A DNA stretch of 24,750 nt, taken from a virus. Of this stretch, positions 1 through 5,705 are shown piece after piece (the first letter of the stretch is position 1; each line of letters starts with the position of its first letter). The notes under the pieces are model-generated. The model saw nothing but the letters and a program-made list of their open reading frames with translations. It did not search any database and had not been told where the DNA came from. Location: positions 1-24,750 of IMG/VR virus record IMGVR_UViG_3300042892_000880; one strand, 5' to 3'. A program made the translations under genes and the position numbers.

Positions 1-569
1 GTTCCAAACTCTCTAATACGCATACGCAACGGTTCTGAATACTTACGTTGAAAGGTAAGGTCGTCATTGTCTACACTTATAGCTTCTAAGTAACTTTTAT
101 TAAAGAAGTTACTGAAATTATTCATACGGCCTTCTTTAATACGCATTTCGTAATCTTCGGCTGTAGTTGGTATTGTTTCTGTAAGATTAGTTTCGTCAAC
201 TGGGACGCTATGAAAACTTTTGTGATATCTAAATTTGAATTGCTCGATGCCGGTCAGTTTTCCAACTCCGTCGAGTATCTCCATAATCTGCTCCCCAACT
301 AGACGATTTCTCTCAATTTCCACAAACACTTTATAACGACCGTCTTCAACTTCCCCGGGTGTAGCATCTGCATCTAATACGAAATCATAACCTCTCTCTA
401 CAAAATTAACAAGGTCTTTAGCTGGCGCTTGTTCTTCTACAGTAAAGCTGAGAACAACAATATCTTTATCGTTGCCCATCTTGCTAGCATAGCTGTCAAT
501 TTCGAATATGTTGTCAACAAGGTTTCGTAAATCTTCTTGACGTAGGTCTTCATTAAACTGTTGGGACAC
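1..569 (-). CDS. Hypothetical phage protein, 3' end outside the window
   Basis: An open frame runs from a GTG codon at 569-567 to the left edge without a stop, giving 189 visible residues (begins MSQQFNEDLRQED, ends near RMRIREFG). I chose the GTG because a strong ribosome binding site, AGGAGG, lies 8 bases upstream. That site sits inside the last codons of the upstream gene, and the two genes overlap by 17 bases in different frames. The protein is acidic and mixed alpha/beta in character, with no signal peptide, membrane segment or known motif that I recognise. It is co-directional with the upstream 187 aa gene, so the pair is probably translated from one late message. I do not recognise the family. 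Similar unannotated genes are common in T4-like marine phages, but I cannot name a homologue. Confidence 0.8.
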   Translation of the reverse strand, partial: MSQQFNEDLRQEDLRNLVDNIFEIDSYASKMGNDKDIVVLSFTVEEQAPAKDLVNFVERGYDFVLDADATPGEVEDGRYKVFVEIERNRLVGEQIMEILDGVGKLTGIEQFKFRYHKSFHSVPVDETNLTETIPTTAEDYEMRIKEGRMNNFSNFFNKSYLEAISVDNDDLTFQRKYSEPLRMRIREFG

Positions 570-1116
570 TTGGTACTCCTCCTGTAGCTGGAGCTGCGGC
601 AGGCACTGCCGCTGGCGCTGCTTGTGCATTGTCGGCCTCTTCAGCTGGAGCCGCTTGTGCGCCTTCAGTGCGTCCGATGCCCATACTTTCTCGCATCTTA
701 GTCATGTATCCGTTGAAAGTGTCTTCGACTAGTTTCTTTGGCATAGTAATTTCGACAATCCAAATGGGTGTTCGATCTAATTTGCCCTTTTTAGTTCCTG
801 GTCGCATGTCATCCGGCTTCTCGATTTTTCGAGGTTCTATTAGGAATGATTTTTTGTAGCTTACTTTACAACCGTAATCTAATAATCGTTTACCGGCCAT
901 GGGATCGGGCATCTTATCCTTGGGCCACATAAAACTGGCCTTAACCCAATGTCGTTCCACAAGAGGGCCTTCAGCAAGTTCGCCATCTTGCCAGTTTTTA
1001 TATACGTACATATCCATCTCATCTAAGACCCTCTCAAAATCTTTGAGTACGCCTAAACTGCTGTTTGCTGAGTAGATTGATTCTACGTTCTTAATAACGT
1101 CCAATATATCGTGCAT
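553..1116 (-). CDS. Hypothetical phage protein with Ala/Pro-rich tail
   Basis: This is a 187 aa protein starting at an ATG preceded by AGGA. Residues 1 to about 147 look like a compact globular domain. It contains the stretch YVYKNWQDGELAEGP and a beta-rich part, PIWIVEITMPKKLVEDTF. From about residue 150 the sequence becomes a low-complexity Ala/Pro tail (QAAPAEEADNAQAAPAAVPA and onward), probably a disordered linker. The end of this gene contains the ribosome binding site and GTG start of the next gene, so the two are likely translationally coupled. A T4-like late box (GCTAAATA, 1149-1142) lies 25 bases upstream of the ATG, which fits a late role such as a virion or assembly protein. That role is inference. 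I do not recognise the family. Confidence 0.8.
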   Translation of the reverse strand: MHDILDVIKNVESIYSANSSLGVLKDFERVLDEMDMYVYKNWQDGELAEGPLVERHWVKASFMWPKDKMPDPMAGKRLLDYGCKVSYKKSFLIEPRKIEKPDDMRPGTKKGKLDRTPIWIVEITMPKKLVEDTFNGYMTKMRESMGIGRTEGAQAAPAEEADNAQAAPAAVPAAAPATGGVPSVPTV

Positions 1117-1141
1117 GTTTATTCCTAGAAGCTTCTATACT

Positions 1142-1149
1142 TATTTAGC
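1142..1149 (-). promoter_or_regulatory. Putative T4-like late promoter box
   Basis: GCTAAATA on the minus strand lies 25 bases before the ATG at 1116. It matches the G[ACG]TAAATA octamer seen before several tail genes in this window and resembles the T4 late promoter TATAAATA. There is no -35 element, as expected for that class. Confidence 0.4.
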
Positions 1150-1153
1150 TTGG

Positions 1154-1182
1154 TTTAAATCATTGTGTTATGTTATTATTAT
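1154..1182 (+). promoter_or_regulatory. Possible sigma70 promoter for phoH
   Basis: TTTAAA (1154-1159), a 17-base spacer and TATTAT (1177-1182) match the TTGACA/TATAAT consensus at 4 and 5 of 6 positions. Transcription would start near 1189, leaving an 85-base leader that contains the hairpin at 1207-1251. The region is AT-rich, so a chance match is possible. Confidence 0.35.
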
Positions 1183-1206
1183 TCCAAAGATTGAGTAAAT
1201 AACAAT

Positions 1207-1251
1207 GTAGGGCCTGTAGTTATCAAAGGCGGTCGCTACAAAAGGTCCTAC
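1207..1251 (+). promoter_or_regulatory. Structured 5' leader hairpin of phoH
   Basis: GTAGGGCC (1207-1214) pairs with GGTCCTAC (1244-1251) with one G-U wobble. Above it TGTAG (1215-1219) pairs with CTACA (1236-1240). Three unpaired A (1241-1243) form a one-sided bulge and the apical loop is 16 bases. The stem is followed by TTTATTTTA and, 6 bases further on, by the GGGAGA ribosome binding site of phoH. It could be an attenuator, a protein-binding leader or a small stable RNA. I do not match it to a known riboswitch class. Confidence 0.45.
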
Positions 1252-1274
1252 TTTATTTTAAGTGGGAGAACTTA

Positions 1275-1994
1275 ATGAGTAAAAACCGAGTGAAAAAACG
1301 TTGTACTTCCAATGTCAACGTAATTGATTTCCATACGTATGCACCTCAAAAGAAGCATAGAGTAACGCTTCTGCCTCGCAATAAAAACCAAGAAACATAC
1401 TTACAAAAGCTACAAGATGATCAAAAGAACATCGTGTTTGCTGTCGGTCCTGCTGGTACAGGAAAGACGTTGTTAGCTGTGTTACATGGTATTAAGTTGT
1501 TGCAAGAGGGCGTAATTGATAAAATTATTGTGACAAGACCCGCCGTATCCGTAGATGAAGATATTGGATTCTTACCAGGAACTCTTAATGAAAAGATGGC
1601 ACCGTGGACAAGACCAATTTTTGATGTTTTAGGAGAATACTATCAAACTAAAGAAATAGCAACAATGCTTGAAGAAGGCATTATTGAAATCAGCCCACTT
1701 GCTTATATGCGTGGCCGTACGTTTAAGAATGCGTACATCATTGCAGACGAGATGCAGAATGCCACACAGAATCAAATGAAAATGTTACTAACTCGACTAG
1801 GTGAGAACAGCACTATGGTCGTAACAGGAGACTTAGCCCAAGCAGATAGATTAAAAGATAACGGTCTTATTGATTTTATCGGCAAGATCGAAGGACGCAA
1901 AACCCAACATATAGATGTTGTGCGATTTGATCATCGAGATATTGAAAGACACAAAGCAGTCGCAGAAGTATTAAATTTATACGGCGACGATTAA
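1275..1994 (+). CDS. phoH: PhoH-family P-loop ATPase
   Basis: This is a 239 aa member of the PhoH family, predicted ATPases of the superfamily-1 helicase-like fold that are widespread in marine phages. The exact cellular role is unsettled, and the link to phosphate starvation comes from the E. coli namesake. Visible motifs are Walker A GPAGTGKT (residues 58-65), the family signature around TRPAVSVDEDIGFLPG (87-102), Walker B with IIADEMQN (155-162, D158/E159) and the motif III-like TGDLAQ (184-189). The length fits phage PhoH proteins, which have the ATPase core and no long N-terminal KH-type extension. The ATG follows GGGAGA at good spacing. It is the only convincing plus-strand gene and is convergent with the dCMP deaminase gene, sharing a terminator. 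Its leader is unusually structured. Confidence 0.96.
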   Translation: MSKNRVKKRCTSNVNVIDFHTYAPQKKHRVTLLPRNKNQETYLQKLQDDQKNIVFAVGPAGTGKTLLAVLHGIKLLQEGVIDKIIVTRPAVSVDEDIGFLPGTLNEKMAPWTRPIFDVLGEYYQTKEIATMLEEGIIEISPLAYMRGRTFKNAYIIADEMQNATQNQMKMLLTRLGENSTMVVTGDLAQADRLKDNGLIDFIGKIEGRKTQHIDVVRFDHRDIERHKAVAEVLNLYGDD

Positions 1995-2000
1995 GAAATA

Positions 2001-2026
2001 AAAAGGACTCTCAGGAGTCCTTTTTT
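2001..2026. terminator. Bidirectional intrinsic terminator between phoH and dCMP deaminase
   Basis: A perfect 10-bp stem AAAAGGACTC (2001-2010) / GAGTCCTTTT (2015-2024) with a 4-base loop, flanked by an A run on the left and a T run to 2026 on the right. It would therefore act in both directions. The minus-strand gene reads into it: its last codons form the right arm and its TGA stop (2013-2011) lies mostly in the loop. Confidence 0.9.
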
Positions 2027-2472
2027 ACCTGGGTAACTTCGACCCCGGACTTTTCCAGAAACGTAACACCACCAGTATCCCTATAAGCGTCCCTATATAG
2101 AACACTACTAATACCGCTTTGGTAGATAAGTTTGGCACAGTCCAAACATGGAGCATGGGTAATAAACATGCTAGCACCCAAACCAGACTCGTTAGATTTA
2201 GCCAGCTTGGCAATTGCGTTGGTTTCGGCATGGAGGACCTCTGGTTTAGTTTTTAACACGGTACGATGTATTGCACCTTCGTACCCTGAATAGAGTTCAA
2301 CAGTTTCGTCTTCACAATTGTTATCCCAGCCTGCCGGCATACCATTGTAGCCGATAGAGATAATACGGTCATCCTTGACTACAATAGCACCGACGTGCAA
2401 TCTACGTGCAGAACTTAATTGTGCGAAACGTTCTGCAACGTCCATATATGCATTTACAAACTTTTCTTTCAT
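2011..2472 (-). CDS. dCMP deaminase (deoxycytidylate deaminase)
   Basis: This 153 aa zinc-dependent enzyme is predicted to convert dCMP to dUMP, feeding thymidylate synthesis for phage DNA replication. The catalytic and zinc-binding motifs are clear: H81-A-E83 (zinc ligand and proton-shuttling glutamate) and P-C109-L-D-C112 (the other two zinc ligands). Residues 26-48 ([19 protein letters not shown]) match the start of the deaminase fold. At 153 residues it is nearer the short bacterial ComEB-type enzymes than the roughly 190 aa T4 enzyme. The ATG overlaps the stop of the ferredoxin gene by 4 bases (ATGA), so it is the last gene of the clamp-loader operon. Its final codons lie in the shared terminator. 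The deaminase family is certain. The dCMP specificity is inferred from the phage context and motif pattern. Confidence 0.93.
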   Translation of the reverse strand: MKEKFVNAYMDVAERFAQLSSARRLHVGAIVVKDDRIISIGYNGMPAGWDNNCEDETVELYSGYEGAIHRTVLKTKPEVLHAETNAIAKLAKSNESGLGASMFITHAPCLDCAKLIYQSGISSVLYRDAYRDTGGVTFLEKSGVEVTQVKKDS

Positions 2473-2792
2473 TCTTCTAGCAGATCTAATTTATTAGGCT
2501 TATCTTTCCACTCGTCGGCATCAGGCAATGCCGGTTTCTTTTTAGTAATGTTAGGCCATTTCTTACTTAATTTAGTATTAAGGTCAGTCCAGAACACAAC
2601 ATTAATATTGGTATCATTATCGGGAACAATAGCATCAACTGGGCACTCTGGCACACATACTCCGCAATCAATACACTCGTCGGGATTGATAACTAGAAAG
2701 TTTGGGCCTTCGTAGAAACAATCAACTGGACAAACGTCAACACAATCGGTGTGTTTACATTTAATACAATTTTCAGTAACTAGGTATGTCAT
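2469..2792 (-). CDS. fdxA: 7Fe ferredoxin ([3Fe-4S][4Fe-4S]), FdxA/FdI type
   Basis: This is a 107 aa low-potential electron carrier. Cysteines at 9, 12, 17, 21, 25, 40, 43, 46 and 50 fall exactly where the cluster ligands and the extra cysteine of Azotobacter vinelandii ferredoxin I lie. C9/C17/C21/C50 correspond to the [3Fe-4S] ligands and C25/C40/C43/C46 to the [4Fe-4S] ligands. The surrounding sequence ([19 protein letters not shown]) and the C-terminal extension with [17 protein letters not shown] are also of this type, and the length equals the family norm of about 106. It is not the plant-type [2Fe-2S] ferredoxin usually found in cyanophages. It overlaps the clamp loader stop and the deaminase start by 4 bases each, so it is fixed in the early operon. 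The physiological partner is unknown. The phage-encoded desaturase at 20557-21264 is one candidate. Confidence 0.96.
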   Translation of the reverse strand: MTYLVTENCIKCKHTDCVDVCPVDCFYEGPNFLVINPDECIDCGVCVPECPVDAIVPDNDTNINVVFWTDLNTKLSKKWPNITKKKPALPDADEWKDKPNKLDLLEE

Positions 2793-3712
2793 TGTAATCT
2801 CGATAATCTAATTAAGGTTGCAGCAAGGTTAATCTCAACATCGGAAACTAGTGCGTGGTCTACTAGACCTTGTTTAATAATTAACACAGCACTATCTTGA
2901 ACTTGCTCGTCTGCGCCAAACAAGTTGATATTGTCATACATCCAGCGATATATTTCCTCCATCTCTTCGGGTCTTGCTTGACTACATAGCAGTTTACGTG
3001 CTTCATTGATTTTACCTTTCTTAAAAAGCTCAACCATTTCAATTCGATAGTCAGTACTTGAGTCAGCGGACTCTGCGCCATGCAACTTGCTATCTAAACT
3101 GTTCATTTGTACATTGTTAATGCACTTACGTAGATCCGGATAAGTTCCTTTCACATACGTATCCAGTGTATCGAGTTCAAACTCTACTCCTTCTTCAACT
3201 AGAATAGTTGCTACTCTAGCTGTAAATTCTGTTAAGTCAGTTTTCTCAATATGCAATCGTTGGCAACGACTGTGTAACGCTGGGATAATCTTATTTGGAT
3301 AGTTACAAGTAAGAATAAATCTTACTGAGTGACTGTATTCTTCCATTAGATTACGCAGTGCCGGTTGTACCGATTGTGCATTTAGATAATCAGCCTCGTC
3401 AAGAATAACAACTTTAAACTCGCCGAACGGCATAGTTTGACAGAAGCCTGTTAGCTTGTCATTCAACCATTCAATCTTTCGACCTTCTTTACTAGCATTG
3501 GCCATTAGTACATCGCTATCTTGCACATCTAGCATATTGACCAGAATCTTTGCTAGGGTAGTTTTACCTACTCCGGCATTGCCGCTAAACAGTAAATGCG
3601 GAATACTACCGTCTTTAACCCAACTTTCAATTTGACTCTTCTGATGCTCGTCTTTAAACACATAACCGTCAAGTGTTGCCGGACGATATTTTTCTACCCA
3701 TAGTTCTTTCAT
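2789..3712 (-). CDS. 44: Sliding clamp loader large subunit (T4 gp44-like AAA+ ATPase)
   Basis: This 307 aa protein (T4 gp44 is 319 aa) is the ATPase subunit that loads the sliding clamp onto primer-template junctions for the phage replisome. Visible motifs are the N-terminal [15 protein letters not shown] clamp-loader signature (4-18), Walker A GNAGVGKT (44-51), Walker B VVILDEAD (101-108), sensor 1 TCNY (135-138) and the SRC motif (148-150) with its arginine finger. The small C-terminal collar region is all-helical. The ATG is preceded by GAGG at 7 bases and overlaps the stop of the upstream membrane-protein gene (ATGA). It is followed by the ferredoxin gene with another ATGA overlap. The partner gp62-like subunit and the clamp (gp45) are not in this window. 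Confidence 0.96.
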   Translation of the reverse strand: MKELWVEKYRPATLDGYVFKDEHQKSQIESWVKDGSIPHLLFSGNAGVGKTTLAKILVNMLDVQDSDVLMANASKEGRKIEWLNDKLTGFCQTMPFGEFKVVILDEADYLNAQSVQPALRNLMEEYSHSVRFILTCNYPNKIIPALHSRCQRLHIEKTDLTEFTARVATILVEEGVEFELDTLDTYVKGTYPDLRKCINNVQMNSLDSKLHGAESADSSTDYRIEMVELFKKGKINEARKLLCSQARPEEMEEIYRWMYDNINLFGADEQVQDSAVLIIKQGLVDHALVSDVEINLAATLIRLSRLQ

Positions 3713-3876
3713 ACCATTTCCTCTACAATGCCCAGCACTTCTGCTAGAATAAATCCAGTGCCAGCAAACACAAAATTACCGCTAACTAGACATACGCCAG
3801 CAACGATTCGAATTACACTCTTAGCAAGGCTAACATAAAAATGTCCCTTGCTTGTATCCTTAGGTTGGATTTCCAT
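3709..3876 (-). CDS. Small single-pass membrane protein, 55 aa
   Basis: This short gene fills the space between the clamp loader and the 91 aa gene. The frame encodes MEIQPKDTSKGHFYVSLAKS, then a hydrophobic stretch (about residues 21-49) ending [13 protein letters not shown]. The ATG has AGAGGT 8 bases upstream. The start overlaps the preceding gene by 17 bases and the stop overlaps the gp44 ATG by 4 bases, which is good evidence of a real, translationally coupled gene. It probably crosses the inner membrane once. I recall similar small proteins ending in AEILGIVEE in T4-like marine phages, but their function is unknown. Confidence 0.75.
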   Translation of the reverse strand: MEIQPKDTSKGHFYVSLAKSVIRIVAGVCLVSGNFVFAGTGFILAEVLGIVEEMV

Positions 3877-4135
3877 CTTTTAATACCTCTTCTATTTCTG
3901 GTTGTTCATCAAAGTAATGAACATGATACTCTTTACCACTTAGATGATAAACATCAGTCCATGTTCTTTGATTATTTGATTGACTAGTAGGTTCAACTAA
4001 TTGAAGTAACATCCATACATGTTCTTTTTCTTTGCCTTCTAGACTTCGTCTAGTCGGCCCCATAACTTTACGAACAAATGCTTTAGCTTCTTCAACTGTC
4101 ATTTTATTCACAAAGTCGCTATACAGGTTAGTCAT
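3860..4135 (-). CDS. Hypothetical early protein, 91 aa, leaderless start
   Basis: The protein begins MTNLYSDFVNKMTVEEAKAF and is charged, with a helical N-terminal half and a possible small beta part (TDVYHLSGKEYHVHYFDEQ, residues 60-78). There are no membrane segments, signal peptide or recognisable motifs. The ATG is not preceded by a ribosome binding site. Instead the last base of a perfect -10 box lies only 6 bases upstream, so the mRNA would start at or next to the A of the ATG. An internal ATG (residue 12) has no better ribosome binding site. It is the first gene of the operon with the membrane protein, gp44, ferredoxin and dCMP deaminase. The function is unknown. It might be an early host-takeover protein by position, which is inference only. 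Confidence 0.8.
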   Translation of the reverse strand: MTNLYSDFVNKMTVEEAKAFVRKVMGPTRRSLEGKEKEHVWMLLQLVEPTSQSNNQRTWTDVYHLSGKEYHVHYFDEQPEIEEVLKDGNPT

Positions 4136-4141
4136 AGCTAT

Positions 4142-4170
4142 ATTATATAGATTAAAAAAGGGTCTGTCAA
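4142..4170 (-). promoter_or_regulatory. Consensus sigma70 promoter (leaderless) of the gp44 operon
   Basis: On the minus strand a perfect TTGACA (4170-4165) is separated by exactly 17 bases from a perfect TATAAT (4147-4142). The start codon begins at 4135, 7 bases past the -10 box, the usual place for +1. The -35 box lies in the loop and adjoining arm bases of the upstream terminator hairpin. Confidence 0.88.
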
Positions 4171-4178
4171 GACCCTTT
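4154..4178 (-). terminator. Intrinsic terminator of the GroES-MazG unit
   Basis: On the minus strand AAAGGGTCT (4178-4170) pairs perfectly with AGACCCTTT (4165-4157) around a 4-base loop, followed by a T run reaching 4154. It starts 5 bases after the MazG stop codon. Its loop overlaps the -35 element of the next promoter. Confidence 0.9.
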
Positions 4179-4182
4179 GGTG

Positions 4183-4545
4183 TTATTTTACGAACGGTTT
4201 AAGATCGGGCGGAGTCCAGCCAACAGGCTTTAACACCTTGCCATCTTCACGTTTACGAACTTTACCGTCTGCTTCAATTTTAGCAAAGTTTGTTTTCATA
4301 ACTTCTTTCCAAGCACCTTCAGCATCTGCACCCATTGAATGGATTGCACCGATAGTTACCACTAAGATGTCAATTAGCGCATCTAACTGTTCTACACGAT
4401 CGTTAGCTAGTTCGGCTGTTGTTAACTCGTTGAATTCTTCTTCAATCAAATTTTTGTAAAGTTCAAACTGTGCAGAATTTATCTCGCCCACAGTTTGATC
4501 ACAGGCTTTCATAAATTTTTCTTGGTCTCTGAATGGATTTGTCAT
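4183..4545 (-). CDS. MazG-like nucleoside triphosphate pyrophosphohydrolase
   Basis: This 120 aa all-alpha NTP-PPase of the MazG/PRA-PH superfamily hydrolyses (d)NTPs to monophosphates and pyrophosphate. Phage members are thought to alter nucleotide pools or alarmone signalling. The metal-binding pattern EExxE (E36, E37, E40) followed after 11 residues by ExxD (E52, D55), with a further D59, is present. The C-terminal end, REDGKVLKPVGWTPPDLKPF (residues 99-118), resembles a common tail of phage single-domain MazG-like proteins. It starts one base after the stop of the GroES-like gene, with no clear ribosome binding site of its own, so translation is probably coupled. A terminator follows directly. 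The superfamily is secure. The substrate is not predictable from sequence. Confidence 0.88.
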   Translation of the reverse strand: MTNPFRDQEKFMKACDQTVGEINSAQFELYKNLIEEEFNELTTAELANDRVEQLDALIDILVVTIGAIHSMGADAEGAWKEVMKTNFAKIEADGKVRKREDGKVLKPVGWTPPDLKPFVK

Positions 4546-4546
4546 A

Positions 4547-4921
4547 TTAAATTCTATAGGCCTCGTTAGGTGGTGCGGTTCCGGTATCCATGCCTAAATA
4601 TGCATCAGACGGTCTCTCATCTGCTTGTAATAAAATTGAGCTTACTTCAACTCTTCGGATGACAATTTCGTTTCCATCATCTTCAACTTTAATTCCCCTA
4701 GTCCATCTGCCGTGGTCAACATAGATCCACTCGCCGACTTTAACATCGGTTTGTTCGGGACCAACAGCCCATACTCGACACCATCTAGGTTTAACTCCAT
4801 GACTCTTTCCGTCATCGCTTTGAATAATAATTCCCGATGCGGTAGTTTGTTCTTCGAAGCTCATGTCCGTTACTAACACATTATCATGTAACGGTTTTAA
4901 TTTACCTTTGACTACGTTCAT
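4547..4921 (-). CDS. 31: GroES/gp31-like co-chaperonin
   Basis: This 124 aa co-chaperonin is predicted to cap the host GroEL (or a phage variant) and help fold the major capsid protein, as T4 gp31 does. KLKPLHDNVLV (7-17) matches the first strand of GroES. Residues 21-45 form the flexible mobile loop with SGIII in place of the usual hydrophobic tripeptide. KVGEWIYVDHG (61-71) matches the conserved GD-x-V strand region. It is longer than E. coli GroES (97) and T4 gp31 (111), mainly through a C-terminal tail from about residue 100 (ADERPSDAYLGMDTG onward) rich in acidic residues and proline. The ATG directly follows the upstream stop codon, with GAGG 5 bases before it. It sits between the conserved 73 aa gene and the MazG-like gene. 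Confidence 0.9.
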   Translation of the reverse strand: MNVVKGKLKPLHDNVLVTDMSFEEQTTASGIIIQSDDGKSHGVKPRWCRVWAVGPEQTDVKVGEWIYVDHGRWTRGIKVEDDGNEIVIRRVEVSSILLQADERPSDAYLGMDTGTAPPNEAYRI

Positions 4922-5143
4922 TTAATCCTCTTTGGGTTCTGGACGTCCGGTGTAGTATTCAGCCATGATATCTTCACGCTTCTTAATAATCTTACCGCCG
5001 GCACCGATTTCATCGCCTCGAGCGTTTACACGGGCATTTCCAACAGCCAATGTAGTTTCATTTCTATTGCGCAATTTGTCAAGGTCTACTTCTCTACCTT
5101 GCATACTTTTATATACTGTTCTACCTACTTCTTTCATGGCCAT
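4922..5143 (-). CDS. Conserved T4-like phage protein, 73 aa, unknown function
   Basis: A small basic protein whose core (TLAVGNARVNARGDEIGAGG, residues 31-50) followed by KIIKKREDIMAEYY I recognise as a motif conserved in T4-like marine phages. I do not know an established function. There are no membrane segments or cysteines. The start is ATG at 5143 with GGAG 7 bases upstream. The next ATG (codon 3) is also possible but badly spaced. A weak late-box-like octamer (GATAAGTA, 5174-5167) lies 23 bases upstream. It leads a three-gene unit with the GroES-like and MazG-like genes, with zero or one base between genes. Conservation beside the co-chaperonin may hint at an assembly role, but that is speculation. 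Confidence 0.82.
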   Translation of the reverse strand: MAMKEVGRTVYKSMQGREVDLDKLRNRNETTLAVGNARVNARGDEIGAGGKIIKKREDIMAEYYTGRPEPKED

Positions 5144-5166
5144 AATAGCTCTCCTTGTTATATATG

Positions 5167-5174
5167 TACTTATC
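5167..5174 (-). promoter_or_regulatory. Weak late-box candidate upstream of the 73 aa gene
   Basis: GATAAGTA on the minus strand, one mismatch from GATAAATA, 23 bases before the ATG at 5143. It overlaps the end of the preceding gene. No good -35/-10 pair was found at this position. Confidence 0.25.
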
Positions 5175-5670
5175 TCAAAAATTCACGCCAATCTAAATCG
5201 TATTTAATGCTATCGATTTTATGAACACCTATTAAGAATAATACATAACTAGCAACACTTGACCCCCTACCTACTCCCCAGAGTACGTTATTTTGCGTCA
5301 GTGTGTCTACTATATATTTAAGCACTCTAAGCAAGGGTAGCATATTTCTTGCTCTAAATTCTTGCAATTCTTCAATTAGCCGCGGATAGTGCTCTTCGGG
5401 ACACTGACCGACTAAAAAGTCTTCAATGTCTAGGGTTTTGTATTCTTGGGGTATAAACCAATCAGTTTGACACATTGTATCAAACTCCGGTATGTCTAGT
5501 TCTAGCTCTTGGTGTATATTGAAGCCAAGATCACTAGCATTTTTAAATTGAGCAATTGATTGAGTATTTTCTGCAATGATGCAATCTATCAGATTTACAT
5601 TACCGTTGTAAATTAACTTTACAATGTCCTGTTCTTGATAGATTACATTACTGAATTTGTCATTAAGCAT
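5170..5670 (-). CDS. DNA polymerase III alpha-like fragment (palm/thumb region, no catalytic Asp)
   Basis: A 166 aa protein. Its C-terminal 45 residues match the conserved stretch of bacterial C-family replicative polymerases (DnaE/PolC; Pfam calls this region DNA_pol3_alpha). G-V-G-R-G-S-S-V-A-S (residues 132-141) aligns with GPGRGSAAGSLVAY. IDSIKYDLDWREFL (152-165) aligns with the DPLKYNLLFERFL element. The protein stops exactly where a real polymerase would continue into the motif with the catalytic aspartates (PDIDIDF), so it cannot be a polymerase by itself. The N-terminal 110 residues contain TDWFIPQEYKTLDIEDFL and a helical part that may correspond to a thumb-like segment. There is no ribosome binding site. 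A promoter with its -10 box 6 bases before the ATG suggests a leaderless mRNA. The role is unknown. Confidence 0.75.
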   Translation of the reverse strand: MLNDKFSNVIYQEQDIVKLIYNGNVNLIDCIIAENTQSIAQFKNASDLGFNIHQELELDIPEFDTMCQTDWFIPQEYKTLDIEDFLVGQCPEEHYPRLIEELQEFRARNMLPLLRVLKYIVDTLTQNNVLWGVGRGSSVASYVLFLIGVHKIDSIKYDLDWREFLR

Positions 5671-5676
5671 CTAGCT

Positions 5677-5705
5677 ATTTTAGCTGACTTTAATGAGACT
5701 GTCAA
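5677..5705 (-). promoter_or_regulatory. Second leaderless sigma70-like promoter
   Basis: TTGACA (5705-5700), a 17-base spacer and TAAAAT (5682-5677, 5 of 6 matches) end 6 bases before the ATG at 5670. This is the same geometry as the promoter at 4142-4170. It lies within the last codons of the 77 aa gene, whose TAA stop is part of the -10 box. Confidence 0.7.

Noticed and set aside
442-553. ATG at 553-551 as the start of the leftmost gene
   Set aside because: That frame stops after 37 codons. The long frame uses the GTG at 569 with an AGGAGG site.
1207-1251. tRNA or known riboswitch
   Set aside because: There is a single irregular hairpin with no cloverleaf, anticodon arm or CCA end, and no match to a class that I know.
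2025-2231. Minus-strand 68-codon hydrophobic frame
   Set aside because: It overlaps the dCMP deaminase in another frame. The deaminase has clear catalytic motifs and this has none.
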